From: an uncultured Roseivirga sp.
GTDB lineage: Bacteria; Bacteroidota; Bacteroidia; Cytophagales; Cyclobacteriaceae
Assembly: GCA_947493005.1 (NCBI GenBank)
Contig: CANLOY010000004.1
Coordinates: 1-64,000 of the forward strand
Length of the DNA stretch: 64,000 nt
Reading direction: 5' to 3'
The notes below the pieces were generated by a model. The model was not told where the DNA came from, searched no databases, and worked only from the letters and a program-made list of their open reading frames with translations. Positions within the stretch are counted from its first letter, which is position 1. Every line of letters begins with the position of its first letter. This document shows, in pieces, positions 1 to 9,472 of the stretch. The translations under genes and the position numbers were made by a program.

Positions 1-1
1 A

Positions 2-33
2 AAGAGTTGTTCAGGATAGCCTGAACAACTCTT
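2..33 (-). terminator. pckA terminator hairpin
   Basis: A perfect 14-bp stem (AAGAGTTGTTCAGG, 2-15, with its complement at 20-33) encloses a 4-nt loop. It lies 57 bases past the pckA stop. Read on the minus strand it ends in a short T run at the window edge, so it is probably the pckA intrinsic terminator. It could also act in the other direction. Confidence 0.75.
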
Positions 34-90
34 CTTAATCTTTTATAAAACCGTCAACTTATTTTAGGACGGGTCATTATGTTCTTGTAA

Positions 91-1695
91 TTACTTGGCT
101 TTAGGTCGTCCGGCAAGGATTTCTTCATTAGCATACTCTTCGAATTTCTCGAAATTCTTATTGAATTTGATGGCTAGCTTATTAGCTGCATCATCATATT
201 CATCTTTATTACTCCATGTATTCTTAGGACTTAAAATGTTGTCTGGCACATCAGGGCATTCGTTAGGCATAGCTAAACCAAACACCTCGTGTGTAGTGTA
301 ATCAACATTATCCAAATTACCTTCAAGGGCTGCGGTAATCATAGCTCTTGTGTATTTTAGTTTCATTCTGCTACCAATACCGTAAGGGCCACCTGACCAG
401 CCAGTATTCACTAACCAAACACTAACTCCGGCTGCCTGCATTTTATCACCAAGCATTTCAGCGTATTTAGTAGGATGCAAAGGCATAAATGGTGCACCAA
501 AACAAGCTGAAAATGCCGCTACTGGTTCAGTAATACCAGCCTCGGTTCCTGCCACTTTTGCTGTGTATCCAGAAATAAAGTGAAACATTGCCTGTCCTGG
601 TGTAAGCTTAGAAATTGGAGGAAGTACGCCAGAGGCATCACATGTAAGGAAGAAAATGTTTTTTGGATTTTCACCCACAGAAGATTCCTGAATGTTGTCA
701 ATATGGTAGATAGGGTAGGATACCCTTGTGTTTTCAGTAATCTTGCTACTTTCATAATCAGGAGTATCAGAATCTCCTTTGAAAGTGATGTTTTCCAGAA
801 GCGCTCCTGGTCTGATTGCATTCCAGATGTCTGGTTCTTTTTCTTCGGTTAGGTCAATTACTTTAGCATAGCAGCCTCCTTCAAAGTTAAAGACTGTATT
901 CTCACTTGTCCACCCATGTTCATCATCTCCAATAAGTTTTCTGTTTGGATCTGCTGATAAAGTTGTTTTACCGGTTCCGGATAAACCAAAGAAGATAGCC
1001 GTATCTCCATCCTTGCCTACATTGGCAGAACAGTGCATTGCTAAAGTGTCTTTTTGATGAGGAAGGATAAAGTTAAGTGCAGAGAATATTCCCTTTTTCA
1101 TCTCTCCGGTATAACCAGTTCCTCCGACCAAGGCAATTTTCCTTCCGAAATTAAGAATAGCAAAATTGTGCTTTCTTGTTCCATCTCTTTCAGGGTCAGC
1201 CATAAAACCAGGTGCACAAACGACTGTCCACTCTGGGTCAAAATTTTCTATCTCTTCTTCAGTAGGTCTTAAGAACATGTTGTAGCAAAACATGTTTGAC
1301 CAAGGAAGCTCAGTTACTACTCTTATGTTGGTTCTGTATTTGGGATCAGCACAAACGTAAGAGTCTCTTGCATAAATTTCTTTACCTGAAAGATACTCAG
1401 TCACTCTATTGTAAAGTGCGTCAAACTTTTCAGATTCAAATGGAATGTTGATGTCGCCCCACCATACTGCATCATCAGTGATGTTGTCTCTGACAATAAA
1501 CCTGTCTTTGGGAGATCGGCCAGTAAACTCACCAGTATTCACGGTTATTGCTCCTGTGCTGGTTTCTGCAGCCATGTTATTGTCAACAGATATTTTTGCT
1601 AATTCTTCAGAAGATAAATTCCAGTGCACTTTGGCATCGTTAATGCCAAGTTCACTTAAACTCGTTTTTTTGGATTTCATTCCAGTTTCTAGCAT
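91..1695 (-). CDS. pckA: phosphoenolpyruvate carboxykinase (ATP)
   Basis: Cytosolic enzyme of gluconeogenesis that converts oxaloacetate and ATP to phosphoenolpyruvate, CO2 and ADP. The protein is 534 aa, the usual size for the ATP-dependent family. The P-loop GLSGTGKTT is at residues 237-245 and the metal-binding LIGDDEHGW segment follows at 255-262. The N-terminal VHWNLS and GRSPKDRF motifs are also typical. ATGs at 1695 and 1680 are both possible starts; the second gives MKSKK. An exact -7 box (TACTTTTG on the minus strand, 1734-1741) lies about 40 bases upstream, but I see no well-spaced -33 partner. The gene is divergent from the peptide transporter. Confidence 0.96.
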   Translation of the reverse strand: MLETGMKSKKTSLSELGINDAKVHWNLSSEELAKISVDNNMAAETSTGAITVNTGEFTGRSPKDRFIVRDNITDDAVWWGDINIPFESEKFDALYNRVTEYLSGKEIYARDSYVCADPKYRTNIRVVTELPWSNMFCYNMFLRPTEEEIENFDPEWTVVCAPGFMADPERDGTRKHNFAILNFGRKIALVGGTGYTGEMKKGIFSALNFILPHQKDTLAMHCSANVGKDGDTAIFFGLSGTGKTTLSADPNRKLIGDDEHGWTSENTVFNFEGGCYAKVIDLTEEKEPDIWNAIRPGALLENITFKGDSDTPDYESSKITENTRVSYPIYHIDNIQESSVGENPKNIFFLTCDASGVLPPISKLTPGQAMFHFISGYTAKVAGTEAGITEPVAAFSACFGAPFMPLHPTKYAEMLGDKMQAAGVSVWLVNTGWSGGPYGIGSRMKLKYTRAMITAALEGNLDNVDYTTHEVFGLAMPNECPDVPDNILSPKNTWSNKDEYDDAANKLAIKFNKNFEKFEEYANEEILAGRPKAK

Positions 1696-1733
1696 GGTTT
1701 TTGGTTTCTTTTTGCTCTTTGTGAAAACGATTG

Positions 1734-1741
1734 CAAAAGTA
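1734..1741 (-). promoter_or_regulatory. candidate pckA -7 promoter box
   Basis: TACTTTTG on the minus strand matches the Bacteroidota -7 consensus TANNTTTG exactly and would start transcription about 33 bases before the pckA ATG. No TTG lies 17-23 bases upstream, so only half of the promoter is recognisable. Confidence 0.4.
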
Positions 1742-1916
1742 AGGATAGCGATTCAAAAAACCGTAATAAACCTTCTAAAATACACGCTTGCTTGAGGTTT
1801 TTGCATTTGATCAGTCGCTATCCAGATACTTTATTTCGGTATTTGCTCAATTCTATTTGTAAAATGCTTTGACTCATGTTAGATTCAAAGGTTATTCTAA
1901 AACGAAAAAATTAACT

Positions 1917-3446
1917 ATGTCAGATTTAGCGGCTCAAAAAGAGCCTGAATTGTTAGGCCATCCGAAAGGATTGTTCTATTTGTTTTTTGCTGAGTTGTGG
2001 GAGCGTTTTAGCTTCTATGGAATGCGTGCATTGTTAACCCTTTATATGGTTAATGAAATTTTTGAGGCTTTGGTGACTCGAGATTTGGCAGCAGCAGCAG
2101 TTTACTCCTCTTATGGATCTCTTGTTTATGCTTCTACGGTTGTTGGAGGTCGTGTTTCCGATAAGCTATTGGGTTTCAGGAAATCTATTCTTTTGGGAGG
2201 TGTATTAATGGCGCTAGGACACTTTGTCCTTGCCATAGAAAATGACATAGCCTTTTTTCTAGCTCTGGCTTTTATTGTTGTTGGAAATGGATTCTTTAAG
2301 CCGAACATATCTACTTTTGTTGGAGCTTTATACAAAGATGGTGACCAGAGAAAGGACTCTGGATTTACAATCTTTTACATGGGAATTAACATTGGTGGGT
2401 TTGTAGCCCCATTGCTTTGTGGCTGGTTAGGAAGAGAGTATGGCTGGCACTATGGTTTTGGCTTGGCCGGAATAGGAATGCTTACTGGGTTGTTATTCTT
2501 TTGGAATGGAATTAAAACAGGAGTTTTCCAGAACAAGGGACTTGCTCCAAAACCTGAAATGCTGGAGAAAAAAGTTCTCGGACTTAAACAAAAAGTACTT
2601 GTACCTGTTTTGTCTTTTTTAGCAGCCCCATTGATTGCTTTAATGTTGTATTCTTATAAAGCAGTAGCTGGTGGTGAGTCAATTTTTGGAGATCAGAATA
2701 TTGTGAATATAATCTTCAAAGCTGTAGGTATATTCATACTGGGTTATATGGCATTTATAATGTACCGTTGTACTCCATCGGAAAGGAAGAAACTTGCTGT
2801 AGCACTTCTTATAACATTGTTTATGACAGTTTTCTGGGGTTTTCATGAACTGTCTGGAAGCGTAATTACCTTATTTGCTGAGAGAAATGTTAATCTGAAA
2901 ATTATTGATGCTGCACAGACGAATGCCCTGAATTCTATGTTCATAATCATTTTGTCTATTCCAATATCTCTACTTTGGACTTACCTTGCTAAGAAGAAAA
3001 GAAACCCAAGAACTCCTTATAAATTTGGCTTAGGTTTAGCTCTGGCAGGTATTTGTTTTTACGTACTTTCTCTAAGTGGAGGTGCTGCTGATGAAAATGG
3101 TATGGTTCCATTTTCCTACTTACTAATAATGTACTTCTTACTGTCAATAGGAGAGCTTTTTATGTCGCCTGTTGGACTATCTAAAATCACAGACCTTTCT
3201 CCGCAAAGGATTGTAGCCTTTATGATGGGGGTATGGTTCTTATCATCGGCATATGCTTTCCAAGTAGTAGGCTTTATCGGTAAAAAATTGGCAATTGAAA
3301 GTGATGATGCTAATGTAGGGGGGCTTGATTCTCTTGATATTTATATTGGAGGTTTTGAACTTATTGCCAAATACGCAATAGGAGCTGCTATAATAGTCCT
3401 ATTGGTAGGGCCTATATTAAAGAAGTGGATGCAAAACGTACATTAG
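1917..3446 (+). CDS. POT/PTR2 family proton-dependent oligopeptide transporter
   Basis: Inner-membrane symporter that imports di- and tripeptides with protons (major facilitator superfamily). The family proton-coupling motif is visible near the N terminus as LWERFSFYGMRALL, and the PTR2-like signature FYMGINIGGFVAPL sits in the middle of the first half. Many hydrophobic helices run to the C terminus. I chose the ATG at 1917 (MSDLAAQ, 509 aa) because the 16 residues before it (from a TTG at 1869) are polar and precede the usual start of this family. A strong terminator follows. It fits with the peptidases at 45-51 kb as part of a peptide-using lifestyle, although it is not linked to them. Confidence 0.93.
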   Translation: MSDLAAQKEPELLGHPKGLFYLFFAELWERFSFYGMRALLTLYMVNEIFEALVTRDLAAAAVYSSYGSLVYASTVVGGRVSDKLLGFRKSILLGGVLMALGHFVLAIENDIAFFLALAFIVVGNGFFKPNISTFVGALYKDGDQRKDSGFTIFYMGINIGGFVAPLLCGWLGREYGWHYGFGLAGIGMLTGLLFFWNGIKTGVFQNKGLAPKPEMLEKKVLGLKQKVLVPVLSFLAAPLIALMLYSYKAVAGGESIFGDQNIVNIIFKAVGIFILGYMAFIMYRCTPSERKKLAVALLITLFMTVFWGFHELSGSVITLFAERNVNLKIIDAAQTNALNSMFIIILSIPISLLWTYLAKKKRNPRTPYKFGLGLALAGICFYVLSLSGGAADENGMVPFSYLLIMYFLLSIGELFMSPVGLSKITDLSPQRIVAFMMGVWFLSSAYAFQVVGFIGKKLAIESDDANVGGLDSLDIYIGGFELIAKYAIGAAIIVLLVGPILKKWMQNVH

Positions 3447-3472
3447 CAATAAATGAATTAGTTGCAACAAGC

Positions 3473-3505
3473 AAAAAGGCCATTCTGATTAGGAATGGCC
3501 TTTTT
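3473..3505 (+). terminator. bidirectional terminator between convergent genes
   Basis: Stem AAAAAGGCCATTC (3473-3485) pairs with GAATGGCCTTTTT (3493-3505) around a 7-nt loop. A T run on both strands suits the transporter (plus) and the FabH-like gene (minus, ending at 3531). Confidence 0.9.
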
Positions 3506-3530
3506 GTTTATAGCGATTTATGATCTTTAA

Positions 3531-4475
3531 CTAGGCTCTCACAAGCATAGCACCACTTGAGTAGCCGCCACCAAAAACGGTAACTACTGCAAGTTCGTCC
3601 TTTTTCATTTGATCAAATACCTGAGAGTAACCAATAGAGGAACTTGCTGCTCCGGTATTGCCAAGTTCAACCATGTTGATCACCACTTTTTCCAGAGGAA
3701 ATTTCAAGGTTTCGGCAATCACATTGATTATCCTGATGTTTGCCTGATGAGGGATCAGGTAATCTAGGTTATCCACATTATATCCATTGTTTTTCAGAAT
3801 TGTATCAGTCTTTTCAGACATAAAGGTGATAGCATTATAAAAAACATCTCTTCCATCAGGCATGATGATTCCGCCATCAAAAGGCTTTAAACAAACACCA
3901 CCTGGTCCTCTACCAATATGGGCATGTCCTTCTGTATTGATTTCTATTATTTCATGATCTTTTTCAGAAAATCTTTCTTTGGAGATAAATACAGCAGAAG
4001 CACCGTCACCCCATAGATGAGCAGAAATTGGGTCATCTTCATTCACATAAGCCCAATTGTGTTCGGAGTTTACTACAAGCGCTTTTGATGCTTTTCCAGT
4101 AGCAAAGTACCCTTCTACTATTTCTACGGCATTAAGGAATGAACTACATGCTGAAGAGATTGAAAAAACTATTGCGTTGTCAATCTCATATTTCTGTTGT
4201 ACCACATGTGCCAGAGTTCCGACAGTATCATAAGGGGAGTAAGTGGCTCCTATGATTAAATCTATATCCTTAATGTTATACGGTAGTTTTTCTAATCCAG
4301 CTTGTACAGCTTCTAAAGCCATGGTATTGGTGTTTTCACCTTCTGCTGCGCGCACTCTGGTCTTAATACCTGATTTTCTGATGATGGTCTCTTCATCCAT
4401 GCCATTCTTATCCAAAAAATAGCTATTTGGTATAATTTCAGAGGGTAAATAATTTGTTGCTAAGTTGATATACAT
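3531..4475 (-). CDS. 3-oxoacyl-ACP synthase III family protein (FabH-like)
   Basis: Thiolase-fold condensing enzyme. FabH itself joins acetyl-CoA to malonyl-ACP to start fatty acid synthesis; relatives build other acyl chains. The Cys-His-Asn triad is visible: C110 in SSACSS, H243 in PHQAN and N273 in GNTGAAS. At 314 aa the length fits. It stands alone, without other fab genes, and lacks the usual close fabH context, so it may be a paralogue acting on a different starter acyl group. The protein ends in the expected FGGGYSSGAMLVRA. A terminator shared with the transporter lies downstream. Confidence 0.88.
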   Translation of the reverse strand: MYINLATNYLPSEIIPNSYFLDKNGMDEETIIRKSGIKTRVRAAEGENTNTMALEAVQAGLEKLPYNIKDIDLIIGATYSPYDTVGTLAHVVQQKYEIDNAIVFSISSACSSFLNAVEIVEGYFATGKASKALVVNSEHNWAYVNEDDPISAHLWGDGASAVFISKERFSEKDHEIIEINTEGHAHIGRGPGGVCLKPFDGGIIMPDGRDVFYNAITFMSEKTDTILKNNGYNVDNLDYLIPHQANIRIINVIAETLKFPLEKVVINMVELGNTGAASSSIGYSQVFDQMKKDELAVVTVFGGGYSSGAMLVRA

Positions 4476-4625
4476 GAAACAGGTATGTTTTTCAAAAACT
4501 GTTTGTCCCTTTAACCGGCAAAACTATAAGTTAACGATGAAATATCAATTGAGAATTTAGAATATGAACATAAAACTGTAGAGCGTTATTGTTAATGATG
4601 CATTTCAAGTGGTATGTTGGGTACA

Positions 4626-5210
4626 TCACAAAACACTCTTAATTGTTTCCTGGAGTCTGGGTACTATTTTTTCTTCGAACCATGGATTTTTTCTCATCCA
4701 TATACCATTTCTGGGAGATGGATGAACCAATGGTAGGTAATCTGGGAAATAGGCTTCAAAATTAGCGACTGTTTCCGTCAAGGTTTTTTTCCTTGCATCA
4801 CCCAAATAGTAAGCCTGAGCATATAGTCCTATTAGCAATGTGAGCTTAACATTTTTAAGTTTAGTTAATATCTTTTCATGCCACTCTGGAGCACACTCTG
4901 GTCTGGGAGGTAAATCACCTGACTTTCCCTTTCCTGGATAACAGAAACCCATTGGAACTATACCAAAGAGGTTTGTATCATAGAATTGCTCGTCTGTTAC
5001 ACCTAACCACTTTCTAAGGTTTCTTCCAGATGCATCATCCCAGGGAATACCAGATGCATGAACTTTGGTTCCTGGTGCTTGCCCAATGACTAAGATTTTT
5101 GAATGCTCGCTGACAGAAACTACAGGTCTTGGGTTATGAGGGAATTTTCCTTTGCATATCTCACAGGTCTCAATATCGGTTAGCAGCTTATTAAATGAGT
5201 TGGTGCTCAT
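4626..5210 (-). CDS. uracil-DNA glycosylase superfamily protein with four candidate Fe-S cysteines
   Basis: Predicted DNA repair enzyme that removes uracil or another damaged base. The catalytic-loop motif GQAPG is at residues 43-47 and the second motif HPSPRN at 163-168, both typical of the superfamily. Cysteines at 16, 19, 90 and 106 have the CxxC plus C-x15-C spacing of [4Fe-4S] family 4 enzymes, although family 4 usually has GEAPG in the first motif. At 194 aa it matches small UDG-like proteins. It is a single gene, and no neighbouring repair operon is seen. The exact UDG family and its substrate are inferred. Confidence 0.82.
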   Translation of the reverse strand: MSTNSFNKLLTDIETCEICKGKFPHNPRPVVSVSEHSKILVIGQAPGTKVHASGIPWDDASGRNLRKWLGVTDEQFYDTNLFGIVPMGFCYPGKGKSGDLPPRPECAPEWHEKILTKLKNVKLTLLIGLYAQAYYLGDARKKTLTETVANFEAYFPDYLPLVHPSPRNGIWMRKNPWFEEKIVPRLQETIKSVL

Positions 5211-5316
5211 GAACTTGTATTTAGAAATACAAAGCGGAGTTACTAAAATAAGTTCATAAGATTGGTCATAAGCATGATATTTTTATTGGCTTTGAGGCTT
5301 TTAATCTTGAAGAAAA

Positions 5317-5991
5317 CTAATCATGGAACGGGTTGATATATTTTTTTACAATAAAGTATAATGCAATTGTAACCACTTCATTGATGATGAACAACAGACC
5401 AATACCAATAATCGCTTGATCTAAAATGCCTTTCTCAACCATTAGGTACTCCATAAGCATAAATGGAGGACCAAACAGAATATAGGGGAGTAAAAGAAAG
5501 TAAAGAAGGAACCAAAGTGCCTTTCTTTTATTCTGGATTGCTTTGTATGCCACTATGAGAGGTGGTATGCAGATTATGAAGACAATGATAGTTACTATCC
5601 ATCGATTGACTTCACTTACCCCAAAAAGATTAGAAGTGGCATAGAGTTCATCATTAAAGCCCAAAATTGGCCCCATCATTCTTTGGGCAGGCATTTGAGC
5701 AAATATCAAAGCAAAGCCCAAGTGTTTTTTAAGTTCAGATGTACCACTTTTGAGATAGCGCATCCCAACATACATCATTATAAATGTGAAAACAGGCCCA
5801 GCATAAGTGGCTAGGTAAGTTTTCGGTAGGTGTTCACAGGCGGTACTAAAGCTGTTAAAGGTTTTTGTACCCCAATCACCACAAACTAAAAAGCCTGCGA
5901 AATGATGAACAAGTTCATGTAAAGAGGCATATAGCATGGTGATGCAATACAGTGCTAAACAATATTTTCCTGTTAACTTAAGTTTGATCAT
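5317..5991 (-). CDS. multi-pass membrane protein with an HExxH motif (M50-like)
   Basis: The 224-aa hydrophobic protein has about five to six membrane segments. Its first segment carries HELVH at residues 25-29, the zinc-binding HExxH signature of membrane metallopeptidases. A TYAGP stretch follows, resembling the second conserved region of M50-like proteins. I recognise no named family. I chose the ATG at 5991 because the longer reading from 6114 begins with 41 unlikely residues and overlaps the divergent channel gene. Whether it cleaves anything is unknown. Another HExxH membrane protein lies at 18112-18798. Confidence 0.6.
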   Translation of the reverse strand: MIKLKLTGKYCLALYCITMLYASLHELVHHFAGFLVCGDWGTKTFNSFSTACEHLPKTYLATYAGPVFTFIMMYVGMRYLKSGTSELKKHLGFALIFAQMPAQRMMGPILGFNDELYATSNLFGVSEVNRWIVTIIVFIICIPPLIVAYKAIQNKRKALWFLLYFLLLPYILFGPPFMLMEYLMVEKGILDQAIIGIGLLFIINEVVTIALYFIVKKYINPFHD

Positions 5992-6108
5992 TGATCTTTG
6001 ATTTTGCGATTGGACAAAGCTTTCAACTGAAATGTTGCAGGAGCATTGACTGGCTCGTTTTTGTCCACCTTCGTTTTTTCTGATGCTTGTAACTACTACC
6101 TTCGTGCA

Positions 6109-6729
6109 ATGCAATTGATTGATAGTGCTGGTTTAGTTTACTCACTTGATTTGATAGGGACATTTGTCTTTGCAGTTAGTGGATGGTTGCTTGCTTCCAA
6201 AAAAGAATTAGACTTTTTTGGAGCTGGAGTAATTGCATTTGTAACAGCAATTGGAGGGGGAACATTGAGAGATGTTCTGATAGGGAGTCAGCCGGTAGGT
6301 TGGCTTCAGGACTTGAATTACTTGCTGACCATTGTCTTGGGTATTTTTGCTGGAATGTTCTTCAAACGGGTTTTCGAGAAACTCAGAAAGACAATGTTTC
6401 TTTTCGACTCGATAGGAATTGGTCTCTTTACCATTCTGGGAATTCAAAAGACACTTGCTTTTGGACTTTCACCTGTGGTCGCATTGATAATGGGGACAAT
6501 CTCGGCTGTTTTTGGAGGGGTTTTGAGAGATACATTGGTGAACGAAATACCTCTGATTTTCAGGAAAGAGATTTATGCTACTGTCTGCCTGGCTGGTGGT
6601 TTGCTTTATTTACTCCTTACAAAAACAGGTATGCCTGAAGAGGCACAAATGGTAATCACCATAGTGTTTATTATCACAATTCGTATTCTGGTAGTGGTAA
6701 AAAATTGGTCTTTTCCCTCTATTAAGTAA
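6109..6729 (+). CDS. TRIC/YicG-type trimeric intracellular cation channel family protein
   Basis: Small inner-membrane protein of 206 aa with seven hydrophobic segments arranged as two similar halves. The duplicated glycine-rich motif appears as GGGTLRDVL in the first half and GGVLRDTL in the second, as in prokaryotic TRIC channels (formerly UPF0126/YicG), which conduct potassium or other monovalent ions. I chose the ATG at 6109, giving MQLIDSAG, over a TTG at 6046, which would add a non-hydrophobic leader. The stop is three bases before the end of the convergent acyl-CoA synthetase gene. Confidence 0.85.
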   Translation: MQLIDSAGLVYSLDLIGTFVFAVSGWLLASKKELDFFGAGVIAFVTAIGGGTLRDVLIGSQPVGWLQDLNYLLTIVLGIFAGMFFKRVFEKLRKTMFLFDSIGIGLFTILGIQKTLAFGLSPVVALIMGTISAVFGGVLRDTLVNEIPLIFRKEIYATVCLAGGLLYLLLTKTGMPEEAQMVITIVFIITIRILVVVKNWSFPSIK

Positions 6730-6732
6730 TTC

Positions 6733-8379
6733 CTATTTTTCGTACACAATTTTATATGGGGAATCGAACCAATCAGCGTACATAGGCATATGAATGGCTT
6801 CAATCCTGTTACGTTTTACTTTCAGTGTGGGAGTGAGTAATCCGTTTTCTATAGACCAGTCTTCTTTCATAATAATAGCCTTACTTACTTTTTCGTAAGG
6901 TTCCAGGTCTGCATTAACCTCTTTAACGGAGGCTAATATGGAGTTTTCAAATGCCGGCTTATCTTTTTGTTTGGCTATTTCTGAAGGTATAATTAAAGCG
7001 ATGGGTTGAGGAATCCCTGTACCTACAATACATACCTGTTCAATATCAGCGCTTTTGAGTAGTTCTAATTCAATCGGGGTTGGAGAGATGTATTTCCCTT
7101 TGTCAGTTTTGAACTGATCTTTTACTCGGCCAGTGATTGTGAGGAATTCATCATGGTCAAACTCACCAATGTCTCCTGTTCTAAGGAATCCATCTTCGGC
7201 AAACATTTCTGCTGTTTTTTCAGGCTCTTTAAAATATCCTTTCATCAGGCACTGATTTTTAATCAGTATTTCACCTTCTGGAGAAAGTTTGGTTACCACT
7301 CCAGGCATTCTTTGTCCAACTGTACCAAATCGATTGGCTCCAGGTCGGTTGAAATGCGAGAGGATGCAGTCTTCAGTCATACCATAACCCTGAATGATTT
7401 CTATGCCAAGTTTAGAGAACCACTGCTGAAGACTTTGTGCGATAGGAGCTGCTCCGGAAATACACCAAACAGCCTTTGAAACCCCTAGTTTCTTTTGAAT
7501 ACTTTTCTTAACCAATTTACATAAAAGTGGGATTTTAAGAAGTTTATTAAGTTTTTGGTCTGGTATTTTTTCTAAAATTTTCTCTTGAAACTTTGACCAT
7601 ATTCTTGGGACTGCAAAGAAAATATGAGGTTGTACTGATGCAAGGTCTTCGGCAAAAGTATCCAGTGATTCTGGAAACGTCAAAGAAGCACCTTGGTAAA
7701 TAGCGCACATAGATATGCCAATTCTTTCAGCAATATGGGTTAAAGGGAGATAAGAGAAATATCTTGGGAGTGGTGGTAGTATTATTACCTCGAGCGCACT
7801 TTTCACGACAATGTTAAAATTACCAACTGTATGCATTACACCTTTTGGAGTACCTGTAGTGCCTGAAGTGTACATAATGGTAATGAGCTCTTCGGCCTGT
7901 TGAACATGGGGTTCTTTCAGTGCCTCGTTTTCTTTTACTAGGTTTTCCCAACTTATAGATTCGTTAATCTCATAGGCTTCAATTCCGATTTTTGGTATAT
8001 CAGGTATTCCAGATTTTTGTTCTTCATAGTCGTCTAGTTTACCAACAATGATTGCTTTTGATTCACTATGGACTAAAATCTCATGTATGGCTTCACCGCT
8101 TAAGGTCGGATAGATAGGAATTGAAATACAGCCAGCCATCATAATGGCCAGGTCTGCCATAATCCAGTGTGCACAGTTTTTAGAGAGCAATGCAACATGA
8201 TTTCCGTTGGTTAGTCCCATCGCTATCAAGGAGTTAGCTATTTTCCTTATTTCTGTATCTGCTTCTCTATATGTGTACTCCCTGAATACTCTATTCTTTG
8301 GTTGTCTTAAGAAAATATGATCAGGCGTTTTGTTTACCCAGTAGGCAAACGCCTCAAGAGGAGAGTTATAGCTTTCCAT
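6733..8379 (-). CDS. AMP-binding long-chain acyl-CoA synthetase
   Basis: Activates fatty acids to acyl-CoA through an acyl-adenylate intermediate. The ANL-superfamily phosphate loop YTSGTTGTPKG is at residues 170-180, followed by the adenine-binding QGYGMTE segment and the C-terminal hinge region TGRVKDQFKT. The 548-aa length is near the family norm of about 550-650. It is convergent with the TRIC gene and stands alone, not in a beta-oxidation operon. Substrate chain length cannot be read from the sequence. Confidence 0.92.
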   Translation of the reverse strand: MESYNSPLEAFAYWVNKTPDHIFLRQPKNRVFREYTYREADTEIRKIANSLIAMGLTNGNHVALLSKNCAHWIMADLAIMMAGCISIPIYPTLSGEAIHEILVHSESKAIIVGKLDDYEEQKSGIPDIPKIGIEAYEINESISWENLVKENEALKEPHVQQAEELITIMYTSGTTGTPKGVMHTVGNFNIVVKSALEVIILPPLPRYFSYLPLTHIAERIGISMCAIYQGASLTFPESLDTFAEDLASVQPHIFFAVPRIWSKFQEKILEKIPDQKLNKLLKIPLLCKLVKKSIQKKLGVSKAVWCISGAAPIAQSLQQWFSKLGIEIIQGYGMTEDCILSHFNRPGANRFGTVGQRMPGVVTKLSPEGEILIKNQCLMKGYFKEPEKTAEMFAEDGFLRTGDIGEFDHDEFLTITGRVKDQFKTDKGKYISPTPIELELLKSADIEQVCIVGTGIPQPIALIIPSEIAKQKDKPAFENSILASVKEVNADLEPYEKVSKAIIMKEDWSIENGLLTPTLKVKRNRIEAIHMPMYADWFDSPYKIVYEK

Positions 8380-8449
8380 TAATGAGTTAGAATTTGGCTA
8401 ATAGTAATATAAGGAAAAAATGGAAGTGCTTACTATATTTTTGTGAGCT

Positions 8450-9466
8450 TTAGAATGTCCAGCCTATTCTTAGATTAAGGTCGATGTTAGGAGAGAATCG
8501 TGTACTGACTTTATTGGAAGGGTAATCTAAATCAGGTAAATAGAAGCCACCATTTCTAATGTGAGTAGAAAAGGCGGGAGCATTTAAGTGCTTGGTATCT
8601 CTTCTTCTAATACCCACTCCAAAAAAGGCATCTAAGACTAATCTATTGCTTAGATACTTTTGTACTCCAATTCTAGGTGTTATCGATAAAAACCTTTTTT
8701 GTATGGTAGTGACTTGCTCAAAATAACGATCGCGGTTGGCATTTTGTGGTATGTCATCTAATACCCATGACAGGTTTGAGTCATGCTCCTTATAAAAGTA
8801 CTCTAATGTGATACTGGAGTATAGTCGCACTTTATCCATATTTCTAAAGAAAAACTTTTCTTCCAGCCCAATCTTGAAACCTTTTGAGTTGTCTGCGAGA
8901 CCTATTGGTTTACTAATAAAGTGATAATAGCTAAACTGAGTAGATCTATTGATTCCATGTAATCGCTCAAAACTAATTTCCAAACCAGGATGAGTCCAGC
9001 CAATCCATGAAAGAGTAGTGATTAATAGTTTGTTCTTTTTCTGAATCAATGATGAATCCATAGGAAAGTAAGGTATATATGAAGTACTGGTAGGTGATGA
9101 GTGGATAAAGACCTTTTTAGGGTACCTATACTTCTTCTGAGTTATTTCATCTACCAGAAACCCTACTACGTTAAGACCATTCATCCAATACCAGCGTGTT
9201 AATCGAGGAGGGATACTGATAGTCTCTTGACCATTAGGCTTAAGAATTTTTAGCTCAATAGGTTCTTTTTGACTCCATTCAAGAAATGTAGTATCAGAAT
9301 CAGGGTTACTTTGTATCGTATCTTTTTGGTGTATATACTTTATCGCTTCAGATGTTCTTACAGTAACAGATCCGGTTTTTGGATTGAACATTGTTGCGCA
9401 AGAAGAAACTAACAGTGTCGAAGCTAAGAGGAACAGTGCTTTAAAAGAGTGTATTTTGCGCAACAT
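8450..9466 (-). CDS. outer-membrane lipoprotein of unknown function, copy 1 of a tandem pair
   Basis: The 338-aa protein begins with a lipoprotein signal, lipobox LVSSC (Cys 23), followed by ATMFNPK, and ends in IGWTF. A terminal aromatic is typical of outer-membrane beta-barrels. The C-terminal half alternates hydrophobic and polar residues (GVQKYLSNRLVLDAFFGVG), consistent with barrel strands. It is clearly paralogous to the next gene at 9605-10645: both share CAT-MFN/VFN, YxPYxPM, KKNK, ERLHG, GLEEK/GIEEK and DLN-RIGWTF blocks. I do not recognise a named family. A short inverted repeat overlaps its start codon. The function is unknown. Confidence 0.75.
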   Translation of the reverse strand: MLRKIHSFKALFLLASTLLVSSCATMFNPKTGSVTVRTSEAIKYIHQKDTIQSNPDSDTTFLEWSQKEPIELKILKPNGQETISIPPRLTRWYWMNGLNVVGFLVDEITQKKYRYPKKVFIHSSPTSTSYIPYFPMDSSLIQKKNKLLITTLSWIGWTHPGLEISFERLHGINRSTQFSYYHFISKPIGLADNSKGFKIGLEEKFFFRNMDKVRLYSSITLEYFYKEHDSNLSWVLDDIPQNANRDRYFEQVTTIQKRFLSITPRIGVQKYLSNRLVLDAFFGVGIRRRDTKHLNAPAFSTHIRNGGFYLPDLDYPSNKVSTRFSPNIDLNLRIGWTF

Positions 9467-9472
9467 TGTTGC
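9460..9472. repeat. dyad over the start codon of lipoprotein copy 1
   Basis: GCAACATTGTTGC is a 13-bp dyad with perfect 6-bp arms. The ATG of the 8450-9466 gene (9466-9464 on the minus strand) lies inside it. The matching position of copy 2 has GCAACATAGTTGC. The arm upstream of the ATG is non-coding, so coding similarity alone does not explain the symmetry. Confidence 0.5.

Noticed and set aside
95-301. Plus-strand reading frame opposite pckA
   Set aside because: It lies wholly inside the strongly supported pckA gene and has no domain of its own.
1996-2014. Ribosome-binding-site assignment for most genes
   Set aside because: Most starts lack a good Shine-Dalgarno sequence, as is usual in Bacteroidota, so spacing was not used to choose starts except where stated.
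6183-6638. 151-codon frame inside the TRIC gene
   Set aside because: It overlaps a well-supported channel gene in another frame and has shadow-frame composition (many Trp, Cys, Arg).
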